This document shows positions 35,807-44,543 of a stretch of 64,000 bases of DNA, piece after piece. Source of the DNA: Geothrix campi (GTDB lineage Bacteria; Acidobacteriota; Holophagae; Holophagales; Holophagaceae). A program made the translations under genes and the position numbers. The notes beneath the pieces were generated by a model, which searched no databases, had not been told where the DNA came from, and worked only from the letters and a program-made list of their open reading frames with translations. How positions within the stretch are numbered: the first letter of the stretch is position 1; each line of letters starts with the position of its first letter. The stretch spans positions 868,001 through 932,000 of the forward strand of contig NZ_JANHMP010000001.1 in NCBI RefSeq assembly GCF_024609265.1, in the 5' to 3' direction.

Positions 35807-37087
35807 TTAACGGCCTCGTGTCCATCTGGGGCTCTGACAGCCAGAAAGCTCCGTCATTCTTACCACTTGGCGGCCCGAGAGATCCGTGGTGAAGATTTGC
35901 ATGGAACCGAACCGGTTGCTCGTAAACACAAGCCGGCGCTCATCCGGGGACCAGGCCGGCGACTCCGAGGTGCTCACCCCGGTGGTGATCTGGTAAGCCT
36001 TTCCTTCTCCCAACTTATAGATAAAAAGATCGAACTTGCCCTCGAATCGGGACACGTAAGCGATCATCGCGCCGTTGGGACTCCACGCCGGGCTGGCGTT
36101 GTACATCCCTTCAGCAGTCAGGCGGCGGAGGTTGGAGCCGTCGTCCTGCATCAGGAACACTTGGGGGCCGCCCTCGCGGTCGGAAGTAAATGCGATCTGG
36201 GTGCCATTGGGGTTCCAGCTAGGTTCGGTATTGATGCCATTACCGTCGGTCAGGCGCCGCGCGCGTCCACTATCCAGGTCCAGGACCATGATGTCGCTGT
36301 TGCCCCGCCGATCGCCTTGGACGAAGGCCAGGCGACGGCCATCCGGCGACCAGGCCGGTGAGGAGACCATGCCCCCCGAACCGCTGGCCGGGTAAAGCTT
36401 CTCGTGGGCGCCGTCGCGGCGGCGCTGGCCCCAGATCTCAGGCGCGCCCCCCTTGTAGGTGACGTAGGCCAGCCGACCATCCGCGGCCACGGTGGGGGAC
36501 AGGGTGAGGCTGCCGTGCCGGGTGAGTTGGATCAGGTTCGCGCCATCACGGTCGATCTGGAACAGCTCCTTCACGCCGGGCGCCATCTGGCGGATGAACA
36601 CCACTCGACTGGAGGCCACCCCCCGCTCCCCAGTCAGCCGGGCCACCAGGTCATCCGCGAGCGCATGGGCCAGGCGGCGGAGGGGGACGAGGCGATCTGC
36701 CTTGTAGGGCTTGGTGAACACGGCCTTTTCCGCCGCGGTGTCAAGGGCGGAGGCGTCGAGCGTGAGCTCGCCCGTGGCCGCCCGGGCAAGCCGGAGGCTC
36801 AGCAGCCACTGGGCGCCCGCCTCTTTCCAGGCCTTGGCCGGGGCAGAGTCGGCTGGCAGCCGCTCCTGGAGCACCGCAAATACCCCTGTCTCATCCAGAT
36901 CCCGCTTCAGCACGGCCGTGAACTCGGTGGCCACCTGGGCCTCCTCCAGGCCGGACAGCTTCGGTGGGGCCATGCCCAGCACCAGCTTGGCGCTGCTGGA
37001 GGCGCTCAGCACCACCTCGGTCTGCTGGGCCTGCAGGGCCAGCGCGGCGAGGGCGAACAGGAAGGTCCGAACGAGGAATCGCGGCAT
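35807..37087 (-). CDS. tolB: Tol-Pal system protein TolB
   Basis: The 426-residue periplasmic protein has a signal peptide (VRTFLFALAALALQAQ), an N-terminal alpha/beta domain (about 25-155) and a six-bladed beta-propeller. The blades show the TolB/WD40-like repeats: SPAWSPDGRRLAFV, EPSWNPNGTQIAFTSDREG, SPAWSPNGAMIAYVS and SPAWSPDERRLVFTSNRFG. TolB connects Pal with TolA at the division septum. It precedes pal by 66 bases on the same strand. tolQ, tolR and tolA are not in the window, so this operon has been separated from them or lies apart. Confidence 0.96.
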   Translation of the reverse strand: MPRFLVRTFLFALAALALQAQQTEVVLSASSSAKLVLGMAPPKLSGLEEAQVATEFTAVLKRDLDETGVFAVLQERLPADSAPAKAWKEAGAQWLLSLRLARAATGELTLDASALDTAAEKAVFTKPYKADRLVPLRRLAHALADDLVARLTGERGVASSRVVFIRQMAPGVKELFQIDRDGANLIQLTRHGSLTLSPTVAADGRLAYVTYKGGAPEIWGQRRRDGAHEKLYPASGSGGMVSSPAWSPDGRRLAFVQGDRRGNSDIMVLDLDSGRARRLTDGNGINTEPSWNPNGTQIAFTSDREGGPQVFLMQDDGSNLRRLTAEGMYNASPAWSPNGAMIAYVSRFEGKFDLFIYKLGEGKAYQITTGVSTSESPAWSPDERRLVFTSNRFGSMQIFTTDLSGRQVVRMTELSGCQSPRWTRGR

Positions 37088-37143
37088 GACAGCTCCGGGC
37101 CTGGGGAAGAGTCCAGCCTATCAGATCAACTCACGACGCCCGA

Positions 37144-37506
37144 TCAGAGGGCCCTCTCCAGGTCGTGGAGGAGTGCGGCATTGGCCGGCGGAATGGGCAA
37201 CGCCGCGATCTCTTTCAGCGTGAACCAACCCCAGGCCAGGTCCGTGCGTGGCTGCCCTGGCGCGTCGACCAGGAAGGGATGAAGACACACCGGCCCCTGC
37301 AGCACCGGCAGCGCGGTGGCCGCCCCCAGTTCCATTGCCACTTCCTCCAGGAGCTCCCGGCGCAGCGCTGCGAGGGGGGTCTCCGAAGGTTCCACCTTCC
37401 CTCCCGGAAATTCCCAGAGGCCCGGCAGCACAGGATTCGCGGCGGCCCGGCGCTGCAGGAAACAGCGCCCCTCCCGGCGGATCAGGGCCAGGGCCACGTC
37501 GGTCAT
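37144..37506 (-). CDS. mutT: MutT-like NUDIX hydrolase
   Basis: The 120-residue protein carries the complete Nudix box GGKVEPSETPLAALRRELLEE (given here in parts: GGKVEPSE, then RRELLEE). The substrate-region sequence NPVLPGLWEFPGGK is as in 8-oxo-dGTP diphosphatases, and WGWFTLKEIAALPIPPAN is the typical C-terminal part. It likely removes oxidised dGTP from the nucleotide pool, complementing mutY in this window. ATG 37506 overlaps the rnhB stop (ATGA), indicating a coupled pair. A (d)CTP pyrophosphatase role is less likely. Confidence 0.9.
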   Translation of the reverse strand: MTDVALALIRREGRCFLQRRAAANPVLPGLWEFPGGKVEPSETPLAALRRELLEEVAMELGAATALPVLQGPVCLHPFLVDAPGQPRTDLAWGWFTLKEIAALPIPPANAALLHDLERAL

Positions 37507-38369
37507 GGGGGGCCCTCCTCGCCGGCGAATCGGGCCAGACGATCCGCGTACCGCCGTCGCAGAGTCTCCACCCACACCAGCTTCAGGCGACCGTAGGCAG
37601 GCCGCAGATCGGTTGCCACCCAGGCCTGCAGCTCCCCCAGGTTGGCGCAGCGGTCCAGACTGTGGTGCAGCGCATCCCGCAGCTCCTCATCCACGCGCTG
37701 CAGGGCGGCCACCGGTGCGTAGCTGATGCGGTGCACGGGGGAAACGCCCAGCTCGGCGATCCGGGCGCGATGCAGGGCGGTGCCGTAGCCCTTGTGCTGG
37801 CCGAAGCCATAGCCTGGATGCTCCTCCTCCAGGGCGATCATGAGGGCATCCCGATGGGCCTTGGCCAGGATGCTGGCCGCCCCGATGGCGCAGCTGATTG
37901 CATCGCCGTCCACCACCAGGCGCTCGGGCAGGCCCGTTCTGGGCCCGCGATTGCCATCAATGAACAGGATGCGGGGCCGGAGGGACAAGGCCTGCACCGC
38001 CTGCCGCATGGCCATCATGGTGGCCTCCAGGATGTTCTCCCGATCGATGGCCATGGCTTCCACTTCCGCGATGCCGTAAGCCGGCAGGATGGCCTTCAAC
38101 TCCGCCGCGAGCACCTCGCGCTTCTCGGGTGTCAGCTGCTTGCTGTCCCGCACGCCCCTCAGAACGTGGCCCCATCGCCGCACCGTCTCCGGGTCGAGCA
38201 CCGCGCAGGCCGCCACCACCGGGCCCGCCCAGGCACCCCGGCCCGCCTCGTCCACGCCCCCCCAGGCCACCCCCGGCGGCACGTTGCCCAGGTCCCAGTC
38301 CAGGGGATTCACCGGGTCTCCCGAGGGAGGCTCGGAACTGCCGCCGGCCCGTAGCTCAACTTGAGACAT
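37503..38369 (-). CDS. rnhB: Ribonuclease HII
   Basis: The 288-residue enzyme cleaves RNA in RNA-DNA hybrids and excises single ribonucleotides. Catalytic acidic residues are visible in WGGVDEAGRGAWAGPVV (Asp-Glu), in FIDGNRG and in DAISCAIGAASILAKAHRD. The DSKQL motif is present. The N-terminal 35 residues and the C-terminal 60 or so are additions beyond the compact core. ATG 38369 is the only start near the expected N-terminus; longer frames upstream lack support. It is coupled to mutT downstream. Confidence 0.94.
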   Translation of the reverse strand: MSQVELRAGGSSEPPSGDPVNPLDWDLGNVPPGVAWGGVDEAGRGAWAGPVVAACAVLDPETVRRWGHVLRGVRDSKQLTPEKREVLAAELKAILPAYGIAEVEAMAIDRENILEATMMAMRQAVQALSLRPRILFIDGNRGPRTGLPERLVVDGDAISCAIGAASILAKAHRDALMIALEEEHPGYGFGQHKGYGTALHRARIAELGVSPVHRISYAPVAALQRVDEELRDALHHSLDRCANLGELQAWVATDLRPAYGRLKLVWVETLRRRYADRLARFAGEEGPP

Positions 38370-38530
38370 GGTTGGAGAAATCCAGACTCGAAACTTTCCA
38401 TGCGCCCAAGGTACCGCGAATTCGGCTGAGGCCATCTGAGATACACTGCGGACATTCAAGACCAGTAAGCGTTGGTTCCATGCCCTCAGGCTGGATGAAG
38501 GTTTGTTTTCCCATCATTCACGGATGCCCC

Positions 38531-40579
38531 ATGAGATTCCTCGCCACCCTCCTCCTTCCGGCCCTGCTCCTCTATCCGCCTCTCCGGGCGCAGGAGACGG
38601 CCCTCCCCCCGGCCATCAAGGCCCGAGTCACCGAGGCGAGTTTCGAGGTGGTGGTCCTCCGCCCCGATCCGGCCAAGGATCCCGTCTCGTATGAGAAGGA
38701 ACTGCCCTGGGACCTGGTGCCGTTCAACATCCGCAACGACCGCTACATTTCCATCGGCACCGCCTTCGCCATTTCGAAGACGGAGCTCGTGACGGCGCAC
38801 CATGTCTTCCAGCCGGTCCACGCCTCCATGGGCTACCAGACCTGCTACATCCGGGATGCCAAGCAGAATGTTTGGGAAGTGGATCAGATCCTCGCGCTCG
38901 ACGAGCAGCGGGACGTGATCAAGTTCACGGTCAAGGGCCGGACCTTCGACCGATGGCTGGAACTCCGGCCCGGTTTCCAGGTCAACGAAACCGTGTTCAC
39001 CGTGGGGAATGCCTATGGCGAGGGCCTGGTGATCCGCCCTGGCGAGGTCATCGGCACGCTGCCCGAACCCCTGAACGGCGCCTGGAACCTGCTGAAGAGC
39101 AGCGCCGGCGTGAACCCCGGCAACTCCGGCGGTCCGCTGGTGGACCCGCAGGGACGGGTGGTGGGCCTGGTCCAGGGCAAGAAGGACAACATCTGCTACT
39201 CCCTGCCCATCGAGGAACTGAAGACCGTGAAGGTCAACACCGCCGCCTTTTTCAACAAGATGAGCTTCGCCTTCGCGCTGTTCCCGGAGAACTCGAAAGC
39301 CATCGATCGGGCCTTCAACCTGCCCCTGCCCCGCCCCTACACTGAACTCAGGAAGGACCTCGCGGCCCGGGAATCCGTGTTCTACACCCAGTCCATGGAC
39401 AGCCTCTTCAACAGTCTCGGGGCGGAGCTGTTCCCCGGTAGCGAGGCCAGCGAGGCGGCCATCGGCGATATCCCGACCAGCGGCGATCCCGAAGTCATCT
39501 TCCGCGACAAGACCACCAAGACCTGGAGCTTCTCCGGCCTTGAGTACAAGAGCAACGAGCTTCCGAAGAACGGCCGCCTCCGCTACGCCCAGGCAAATGG
39601 CGTGTACCTGTTCAGGCTGCGCCGCCCGGATGGCGTCAACCTCGGGGACCTCCTCGCCAAACCCAAGCTCTCCATGGATCTGCTGCTCAAGGGCGCCCAG
39701 GTCACCCGCACCGTCGGCGGACAGGACATCCGCGTGACCTCATTCGGCGACCCCTACCAGGTCAAGCCCCACATCGACCGCTTCGCCCGGCCCTGGCAGC
39801 AGGCCATCTGGTTCACGCCTTACGACGACGGCACGGTCATCACCTACACCACGCTCATCCCCTCGGGCGTGGTGATGGCCGTCAAGTTCGTGGATTCCTC
39901 CGCCCTGATGCCCTGGCTCTACGACATGTCGAAATTCCTGGACTACACCTACGTCCCTTACAGCGGCAAGCTCAGCGACTGGGTGGAGTACCTTCAGCAC
40001 CGCGACCAGCTTCCCGCAGCCCTCAGAGACATGGCCTTCTCCTTCAAGGAAGGCAAGTTCCTCCACCTCCAGGCCCTCTGGGCGAAGCTGGACCTGGATT
40101 CCTCCCACGTGGACTTGTCACCCAAGGCCTTCCTCATCCTGAACATGGGCTTCTCGCGGCAGGGGCAGGAAGTGGCCTGGGATCTGCGTCGCGTGAGCAT
40201 CGCGGAGGACGAGGAAGACAACTATTTCGTTGTGCTCAAGCACATCCATCCCACGCCTGGCATGCCTGAGAACGATCAGAAACAATGGAAGGAGATCGCC
40301 AAGCAGCGGCATCCCTACACTCAGCGCACCTTCGAGGAGGATGGCGCCAGCCGGATCGCGGCGGTGCATCCCGCCTTCCTCAAACCCGGCACGGCCCCGG
40401 TCGAGGGCCCGGACCTGTTCACCCTCTACCTGGCCCGGGTGGGCAAGGTGGATGACAAAGAGATGCAGACCCGGATCCAGGCCATGCTCCGCGCCATCAC
40501 GCCTGCCGGGGCGGGCCCGGCCCTGCCGGTGGTGCAGGCGAAAGCCCCAGCCCCCGCACCGTCCGCGGGAACGCACTGA
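38531..40579 (+). CDS. Exported trypsin-like serine protease with large C-terminal region
   Basis: The 682-residue protein has a Sec signal peptide (MRFLATLLLPALLLYPPLRA). The trypsin-like domain (about 35-240) shows His in LVTAHHVF, Asp in DEQRDVIKF and the nucleophile Ser in NPGNSGGPLVD, a complete triad with the HtrA-style GNSGG. No PDZ domain was recognised after it. The remaining 440 residues are unlike any family I know and end in an Ala/Pro-rich tail. It is probably periplasmic or secreted. ATG 38531 is chosen for the signal peptide; the open frame upstream is antisense to rnhB. Confidence 0.82.
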   Translation: MRFLATLLLPALLLYPPLRAQETALPPAIKARVTEASFEVVVLRPDPAKDPVSYEKELPWDLVPFNIRNDRYISIGTAFAISKTELVTAHHVFQPVHASMGYQTCYIRDAKQNVWEVDQILALDEQRDVIKFTVKGRTFDRWLELRPGFQVNETVFTVGNAYGEGLVIRPGEVIGTLPEPLNGAWNLLKSSAGVNPGNSGGPLVDPQGRVVGLVQGKKDNICYSLPIEELKTVKVNTAAFFNKMSFAFALFPENSKAIDRAFNLPLPRPYTELRKDLAARESVFYTQSMDSLFNSLGAELFPGSEASEAAIGDIPTSGDPEVIFRDKTTKTWSFSGLEYKSNELPKNGRLRYAQANGVYLFRLRRPDGVNLGDLLAKPKLSMDLLLKGAQVTRTVGGQDIRVTSFGDPYQVKPHIDRFARPWQQAIWFTPYDDGTVITYTTLIPSGVVMAVKFVDSSALMPWLYDMSKFLDYTYVPYSGKLSDWVEYLQHRDQLPAALRDMAFSFKEGKFLHLQALWAKLDLDSSHVDLSPKAFLILNMGFSRQGQEVAWDLRRVSIAEDEEDNYFVVLKHIHPTPGMPENDQKQWKEIAKQRHPYTQRTFEEDGASRIAAVHPAFLKPGTAPVEGPDLFTLYLARVGKVDDKEMQTRIQAMLRAITPAGAGPALPVVQAKAPAPAPSAGTH

Positions 40580-40614
40580 TCCGCGTCTAGAGCCATCCCA
40601 GGCGATCATCGGAT

Positions 40615-40659
40615 CAGACTCCAGGCAGGTGCAGCAAGGTGGCGCCTGGCTGGAGTCTG
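40615..40659 (+). terminator. Possible hairpin after the serine protease gene
   Basis: CAGACTCCA (40615-40623) pairs with TGGAGTCTG (40651-40659), with additional GC pairing inside (CCAGGC with GCCTGG, one bulge). No T-run follows. It lies between convergent genes. Confidence 0.4.
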
Positions 40660-40676
40660 TACGGGTAGGAGTCAGC

Positions 40677-41348
40677 TCAACACTTGAGTGATTCCCAGGC
40701 GATCAGCCAAGTATCCATCACGCCCCTGAAATGGCTTCGCGGTGGCCCAGGCTGGTAGATGGCCCGGATGGGCACATGGGCCCATCGCAGCTTCCAGTCC
40801 GCGGCCTTCATGGCGATCTCCATCTCGATGGCGAAGCCGCTGGCGCGGAGCTCCAGCCGATCCAGCACCTTCTTGCGGATCATGCGGAAGCCGCTCTGGC
40901 TGTCCTCCCAGTGCACGCCGGCGATGCGGCCCAGGGTCCAGGTGCCCAGGGCATTCGTGCGCCAGCGCTTGGCTGGGATTTTCGCCCGATCCTGGAACCG
41001 GGAGCCGATCAGGAAGTCGGCGTCCGGGTGGGCGGCAAGATGATCCAGGAACCGTCGGAAGTCCGCGGGGTCGTGTTGGCCGTCCGCATCCAGGAACAGG
41101 TAGAAGTCGAAGTCATCGGGGCGAAGTCGGGCGATGCCCGCCCGCATGGCCTGGCCCTTCCCGCCACCCAGTCCCGGCTCCAGACGGATGACTTCCGCGC
41201 CATGGGAGGCGGCCACAGCCCCGGTTCGATCCGAGGAACCATCATCCACCACCAGCACACGGTGGAGGCTGAATGGCCTCAATCCATCCAGCACTGCTCC
41301 GATGTGATCCGCCTCGTCGTGGGCGGCGAGGATCGCAGCAATCCTCAC
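40677..41348 (-). CDS. Glycosyltransferase family 2 protein
   Basis: A 223-residue GT-A-fold transferase similar to dolichol-phosphate-mannose-synthase-type enzymes. It has the N-terminal LAAHDEADHIG, the nucleotide-binding VVDDGSSDRT, and the metal-binding FLDADGQHDP. EDSQSGFRMIRK follows at the acceptor side. It has no membrane segments, so it acts at the cytoplasmic face, probably on a lipid-linked acceptor. Its GTG start overlaps the stop of the M61 peptidase gene (GTGA). The acceptor and sugar are unknown. Confidence 0.88.
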   Translation of the reverse strand: MRIAAILAAHDEADHIGAVLDGLRPFSLHRVLVVDDGSSDRTGAVAASHGAEVIRLEPGLGGGKGQAMRAGIARLRPDDFDFYLFLDADGQHDPADFRRFLDHLAAHPDADFLIGSRFQDRAKIPAKRWRTNALGTWTLGRIAGVHWEDSQSGFRMIRKKVLDRLELRASGFAIEMEIAMKAADWKLRWAHVPIRAIYQPGPPRSHFRGVMDTWLIAWESLKC

Positions 41349-43144
41349 CGGCGTCCGCCCCGTTTCACCGGCGCGGCGGGAAAGGGTTGGCCATAGGATC
41401 CAACAAAGGCGGCCCGTGGCGCGGCTCCGGCCCGGGGGTCAGCCGCCAGCCGGTAGGTTCGGTCAGGAGTCTCCACCACGGGCACCAAGATTTCGAAAAC
41501 CCGGCCCCGGTCTGCCGCCAGCACCAGCACCTTCCCCCCGGGCCCCGGTTCCGCAAGGCCGCGCTGGACTTCCGCCGCGGTCGTGGTGCGCCACCCGTCC
41601 ACCGCGAGGATCTCCATGCCGTAGCTGAGGCCGGCCTTGGCTGCGGGACTGCCGGGAATGACGTTCTGGATGCTGGGCCCGTTGGAAGCCAGCACGAGGC
41701 CCGTCCACGCATGGGCGCGCCGCTGCGCCGCTGGATCTTCCGCCTCCTCGGCGGAGAGGGACTCCCAGGGCGCCCTGGTCTCCATCTTCAGTCCGAAGGC
41801 CCGGCGGAGCTGGGTGGAATCCAGCTCGGCGCGGCCGGAGATGTAGGCATCCCAGAAGGACGAAGGATTCTTCCCCGAAAGCTCGTGAAAGACCCGGCGC
41901 ACATCGCTGTCGGTGAGGCCGTGTTCGCCATGCCGTGTCCAGACCAGGGCGAAGAGATCCAGCAGGCCCGCCTTCCCCCGGCTGCCTTCGCGAATGGCCG
42001 CATCCATGAGCCAGGCCACCATCTCACCCTTGTCGTAGTAGCTGACCGAGCTGTTGGGGCTGAACTCGTGCTGTTTGTAGAAGCGGATCCATGCGTCCCA
42101 GCTGGATTCCTCCAGGCTCTGCTCCAGGCGGCCGGGGCGCTGCACCTGCTCACCCCAACACTTGGCCAATTCCTTCGAGGCATGGCTCCAAGGCACCACG
42201 CCGGCCCGCAACACGATCACGTGTTCCATGTACGAGGTGAGGCCCTCATGGAACCAGAGCATCTTCGTGGGATTCTCGCGGCTGTAATCGAAGGGCCCCA
42301 GGGCGGGGTCGTGGAGGCGTTTCACATTCCAGGCATGGAAGAACTCGTGGGCCACCAGCTGGTTCAGCGCGTAGTAGCCCTCGGGCTTGTCGAAGGCGTG
42401 GCTGTCCGCGATGAGGCTGGTGCAGTCCTTGTGTTCCAGGCCCCCGCGCAATTTGGGTGTGAAAGTGAAGAAGAAGACATAACGCTTGAAGGGGAAGCCG
42501 CCAAAGATGGCCCCCGCGGCCTCCACGATCTTCCGGGTGGCTCCGGCCATGCGGCCTTCATCCCCGTTGTGCCGGCCGGTGAACACCAGCTCGAAGGCCG
42601 TGCCACCGGTCTTGAAACCGCGGGTCCGGAACGTGCCCAGCTCGAAGGGGGAATCCACCAACGTGTCGAAATCCTTCGCCAGGTGGGCGCCCTGCTTCTG
42701 TGGCAGGGCCGAGGCCACCTTCCAGTTCGCGGGGAACCCCTCGAAGCGCACCTCCACCGGCCGCTCCAGCTGGCCCTCCAGGTAGAGGAAGGTGGCGGCG
42801 GGAATGATCTGGGCGTGGGTGTCATCCAGATGATTGGTGCGTACGGTGAGGTCGTTCCCGTACACGCGGTAGCGGATCGTGAGCTCCCGCTTCGACGGCG
42901 GCAGCTGCCAACGCTGCTTGTCGAGCTTCTCCAGGGGGCGTTCCCTGCGTCCCTCCTGGAGGCGCACCCGATCGACGAGCCGCGCGTAGTCCCGCACCAG
43001 ATACGAACCTGGCGTCCAGGCCGGCATCGCCGCCACCGCCCCGGAGGCCAGGGCCTCGGCGGGAAGCGCCAACTCCACTTCGAAGAGATGCTGGGCCAGG
43101 TCCAGCGGACGGAGGATGGCCCGGATCGGGGCGAGCTTGGCCAT
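41345..43144 (-). CDS. M61-family aminopeptidase with PDZ domain
   Basis: The 599-residue metalloprotease has an N-terminal beta domain (about 1-170) and a thermolysin-like catalytic domain. The zinc motif VAHEFFHAWNVKRL is near residue 268, and the third ligand Glu lies in LWFHEGLTSYMEH. A C-terminal PDZ domain (about 490-570) shows GSPAAKAGLSYGMEILAVDGW. This is the order seen in M61 glycyl aminopeptidases. There is no signal peptide, so it is predicted to be cytoplasmic. It is the middle gene of a tetR-M61-glycosyltransferase operon. Confidence 0.93.
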   Translation of the reverse strand: MAKLAPIRAILRPLDLAQHLFEVELALPAEALASGAVAAMPAWTPGSYLVRDYARLVDRVRLQEGRRERPLEKLDKQRWQLPPSKRELTIRYRVYGNDLTVRTNHLDDTHAQIIPAATFLYLEGQLERPVEVRFEGFPANWKVASALPQKQGAHLAKDFDTLVDSPFELGTFRTRGFKTGGTAFELVFTGRHNGDEGRMAGATRKIVEAAGAIFGGFPFKRYVFFFTFTPKLRGGLEHKDCTSLIADSHAFDKPEGYYALNQLVAHEFFHAWNVKRLHDPALGPFDYSRENPTKMLWFHEGLTSYMEHVIVLRAGVVPWSHASKELAKCWGEQVQRPGRLEQSLEESSWDAWIRFYKQHEFSPNSSVSYYDKGEMVAWLMDAAIREGSRGKAGLLDLFALVWTRHGEHGLTDSDVRRVFHELSGKNPSSFWDAYISGRAELDSTQLRRAFGLKMETRAPWESLSAEEAEDPAAQRRAHAWTGLVLASNGPSIQNVIPGSPAAKAGLSYGMEILAVDGWRTTTAAEVQRGLAEPGPGGKVLVLAADRGRVFEILVPVVETPDRTYRLAADPRAGAAPRAAFVGSYGQPFPAAPVKRGGRR

Positions 43145-43164
43145 GGCGCCTTCCTTCAGGCCTC

Positions 43165-43866
43165 TCAGCCCAGCACGCCGTGGAGCCAGCGGCGCGCCAC
43201 CCAGCGCACCTCCTCCCCGGAAATCTGGTATTGCGGATCCCGGAGCTTCTCCTCGATGAGGGCGCCCACCAGGGAGGTGAACAGCAGCACCTCCTTGCGG
43301 GCCTGCTCCAGGCCGGTGCCGAAGACGTGGTTCATGTAAAGTCCCAGCGGACTCAAGCCCTTCTCCACGAGGGGCATGAGATCCCGGAAACCCGAATCCG
43401 GGGAGGGGACGGCGATGGAACGCAGGATGAAGCCAGTGAATTCCTGGCTCTCCAGGAGCAGGTCCAGGTAGGCCTGGACCAGCTTGACGCTGGCCTCGTC
43501 GATGGCCTTGGCCCCCCGGATGGGGGCGGCCAGGAAGGGCTCGACCAGGGCCTGGATGCGCACCGCCATGGCCGAGAGCGAGACGAGGCAGAGTTGGCGG
43601 AAGAGGCCCTCCTTGCTGCCGAAGTGGTAGTAGAGGGTGGGCTTCGAAACGCCCGCCTCCTCAGCCACTTCCTTCACCTGGACGCCATCGTAGCCCTTGG
43701 CCGCGAAGTGGGAGAGCGCGGACAGCAGGAGGCGGGCCTTGAGGTCCCCACCCTCGCTGAGTCGGGCCAACGCCTGGTGGAAGCTCGCGCCGGCATGGGC
43801 TCCGAGCGCGTCGGGCCCGAAGACCGGCACCATCTCTTTGAGACCATGGTCAGGAACAGTGGACAT
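43165..43866 (-). CDS. TetR-family transcriptional regulator
   Basis: A 233-residue repressor-type protein. The TetR helix-turn-helix (about 40-90) shows LLSALSHFAAKGYDGVQVKEVAEEAGVSK split over the helices, then TLYYHFGSKEGLF. The C-terminal ligand domain is unassigned. The 30-residue segment before the DNA-binding domain is longer than usual. ATG 43866 has GAGGCAG upstream. It is the first gene of the operon with the M61 peptidase (20 bases apart), which it may control together with itself through sites in 43867-43953. Confidence 0.9.
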   Translation of the reverse strand: MSTVPDHGLKEMVPVFGPDALGAHAGASFHQALARLSEGGDLKARLLLSALSHFAAKGYDGVQVKEVAEEAGVSKPTLYYHFGSKEGLFRQLCLVSLSAMAVRIQALVEPFLAAPIRGAKAIDEASVKLVQAYLDLLLESQEFTGFILRSIAVPSPDSGFRDLMPLVEKGLSPLGLYMNHVFGTGLEQARKEVLLFTSLVGALIEEKLRDPQYQISGEEVRWVARRWLHGVLG

Positions 43867-43917
43867 AGGCTGCCTCGGAGGACGCATCCAGGATGCCATG
43901 GCCTACCAGCGGTCAGA

Positions 43918-43953
43918 AGACCTAATGGCCGGCAGATTCAACAGACCTAATGG
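43918..43953. promoter_or_regulatory. Two 11-bp direct repeats upstream of tetR
   Basis: AGACCTAATGG occurs at 43918-43928 and again at 43943-43953, 25 bases apart, in the gap between tetR and miaE. The second copy overlaps the miaE stop. GGTC-AGAA-GACC (43911-43922) also forms a small palindrome with the first copy. The position suggests an operator for the TetR protein or a remnant of a short duplication. Confidence 0.4.
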
Positions 43954-44543
43954 ACCGCAGATCGCCAGGGCTGGGTTCGGATCGCCTCCGCCTCTCGGTC
44001 CAGCCACCAGTCCAGCCGCTGCTGGACCACCTCGCGGCCGAACCGCTCCTCCGCCAGGCTCCGGTAGGCATGGGCATGGCCGGCTTCGCAGCGTTCCAGT
44101 TCCAGCAAGAAGGCCAACCAGGGTGCGGCTCCGAGGGTCCGATGATTCGCCGCGGCACGCTCGAGAAGCCAGAGCCGTTCGCAGCTGCGGGCTTCGATGA
44201 GCGCGGCGATGAGCAGCTGGTCCAGCAGCCCCTTCGAAGCCAGGCGGTGGAGCGCCTGGGCGTAGGGGTTTCCCCGATCGGGAAGCAGGGTCCAGCCGAA
44301 GTCCTGGATGCCTTCCAGCACCCGCCGGTAGTGGTCCAGCTCCTCATCCGCCAGTCGCGCCAGCAGGCTGGAGGCGCGGGCCTGATCGCCCAGGTGCCGG
44401 GCCAGGTTCAGGGCGGTGAGTGCCGCCTTCTTTTCGCAGTGGGCGTGATCCGACAACAGGGCCTCGGGGTCGGCCAGAGCCGCCTCAGCCCAGGCGGCGG
44501 GGGTTTCGGCCCGGAGGTCCAGCGGCGGCGAGAAGGTGGTCAT
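43947..44543 (-). CDS. miaE: tRNA-(ms2io6A)-hydroxylase MiaE-like
   Basis: The 198-residue helical di-iron protein hydroxylates the isopentenyl group of ms2i6A37 in tRNA, an oxygen-dependent step. Ferritin-like metal ligands are visible in order: DHAHCEKKA, ADEELDHYRRV, IEARSCERLW and ELERCEAGHAHAY. Length is normal. Its ATG overlaps the stop of the EamA gene (ATGA), wait-free coupling that places it last in a three-gene operon. An O2-dependent enzyme in an apparently anaerobic lifestyle is slightly surprising, unless the organism tolerates oxygen. Confidence 0.88.
   Translation of the reverse strand: MTTFSPPLDLRAETPAAWAEAALADPEALLSDHAHCEKKAALTALNLARHLGDQARASSLLARLADEELDHYRRVLEGIQDFGWTLLPDRGNPYAQALHRLASKGLLDQLLIAALIEARSCERLWLLERAAANHRTLGAAPWLAFLLELERCEAGHAHAYRSLAEERFGREVVQQRLDWWLDREAEAIRTQPWRSAVH

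Noticed and set aside
41273-43339. 688-codon plus-strand open frame
   Set aside because: Antisense to the M61 peptidase, whose catalytic motifs are unmistakable.
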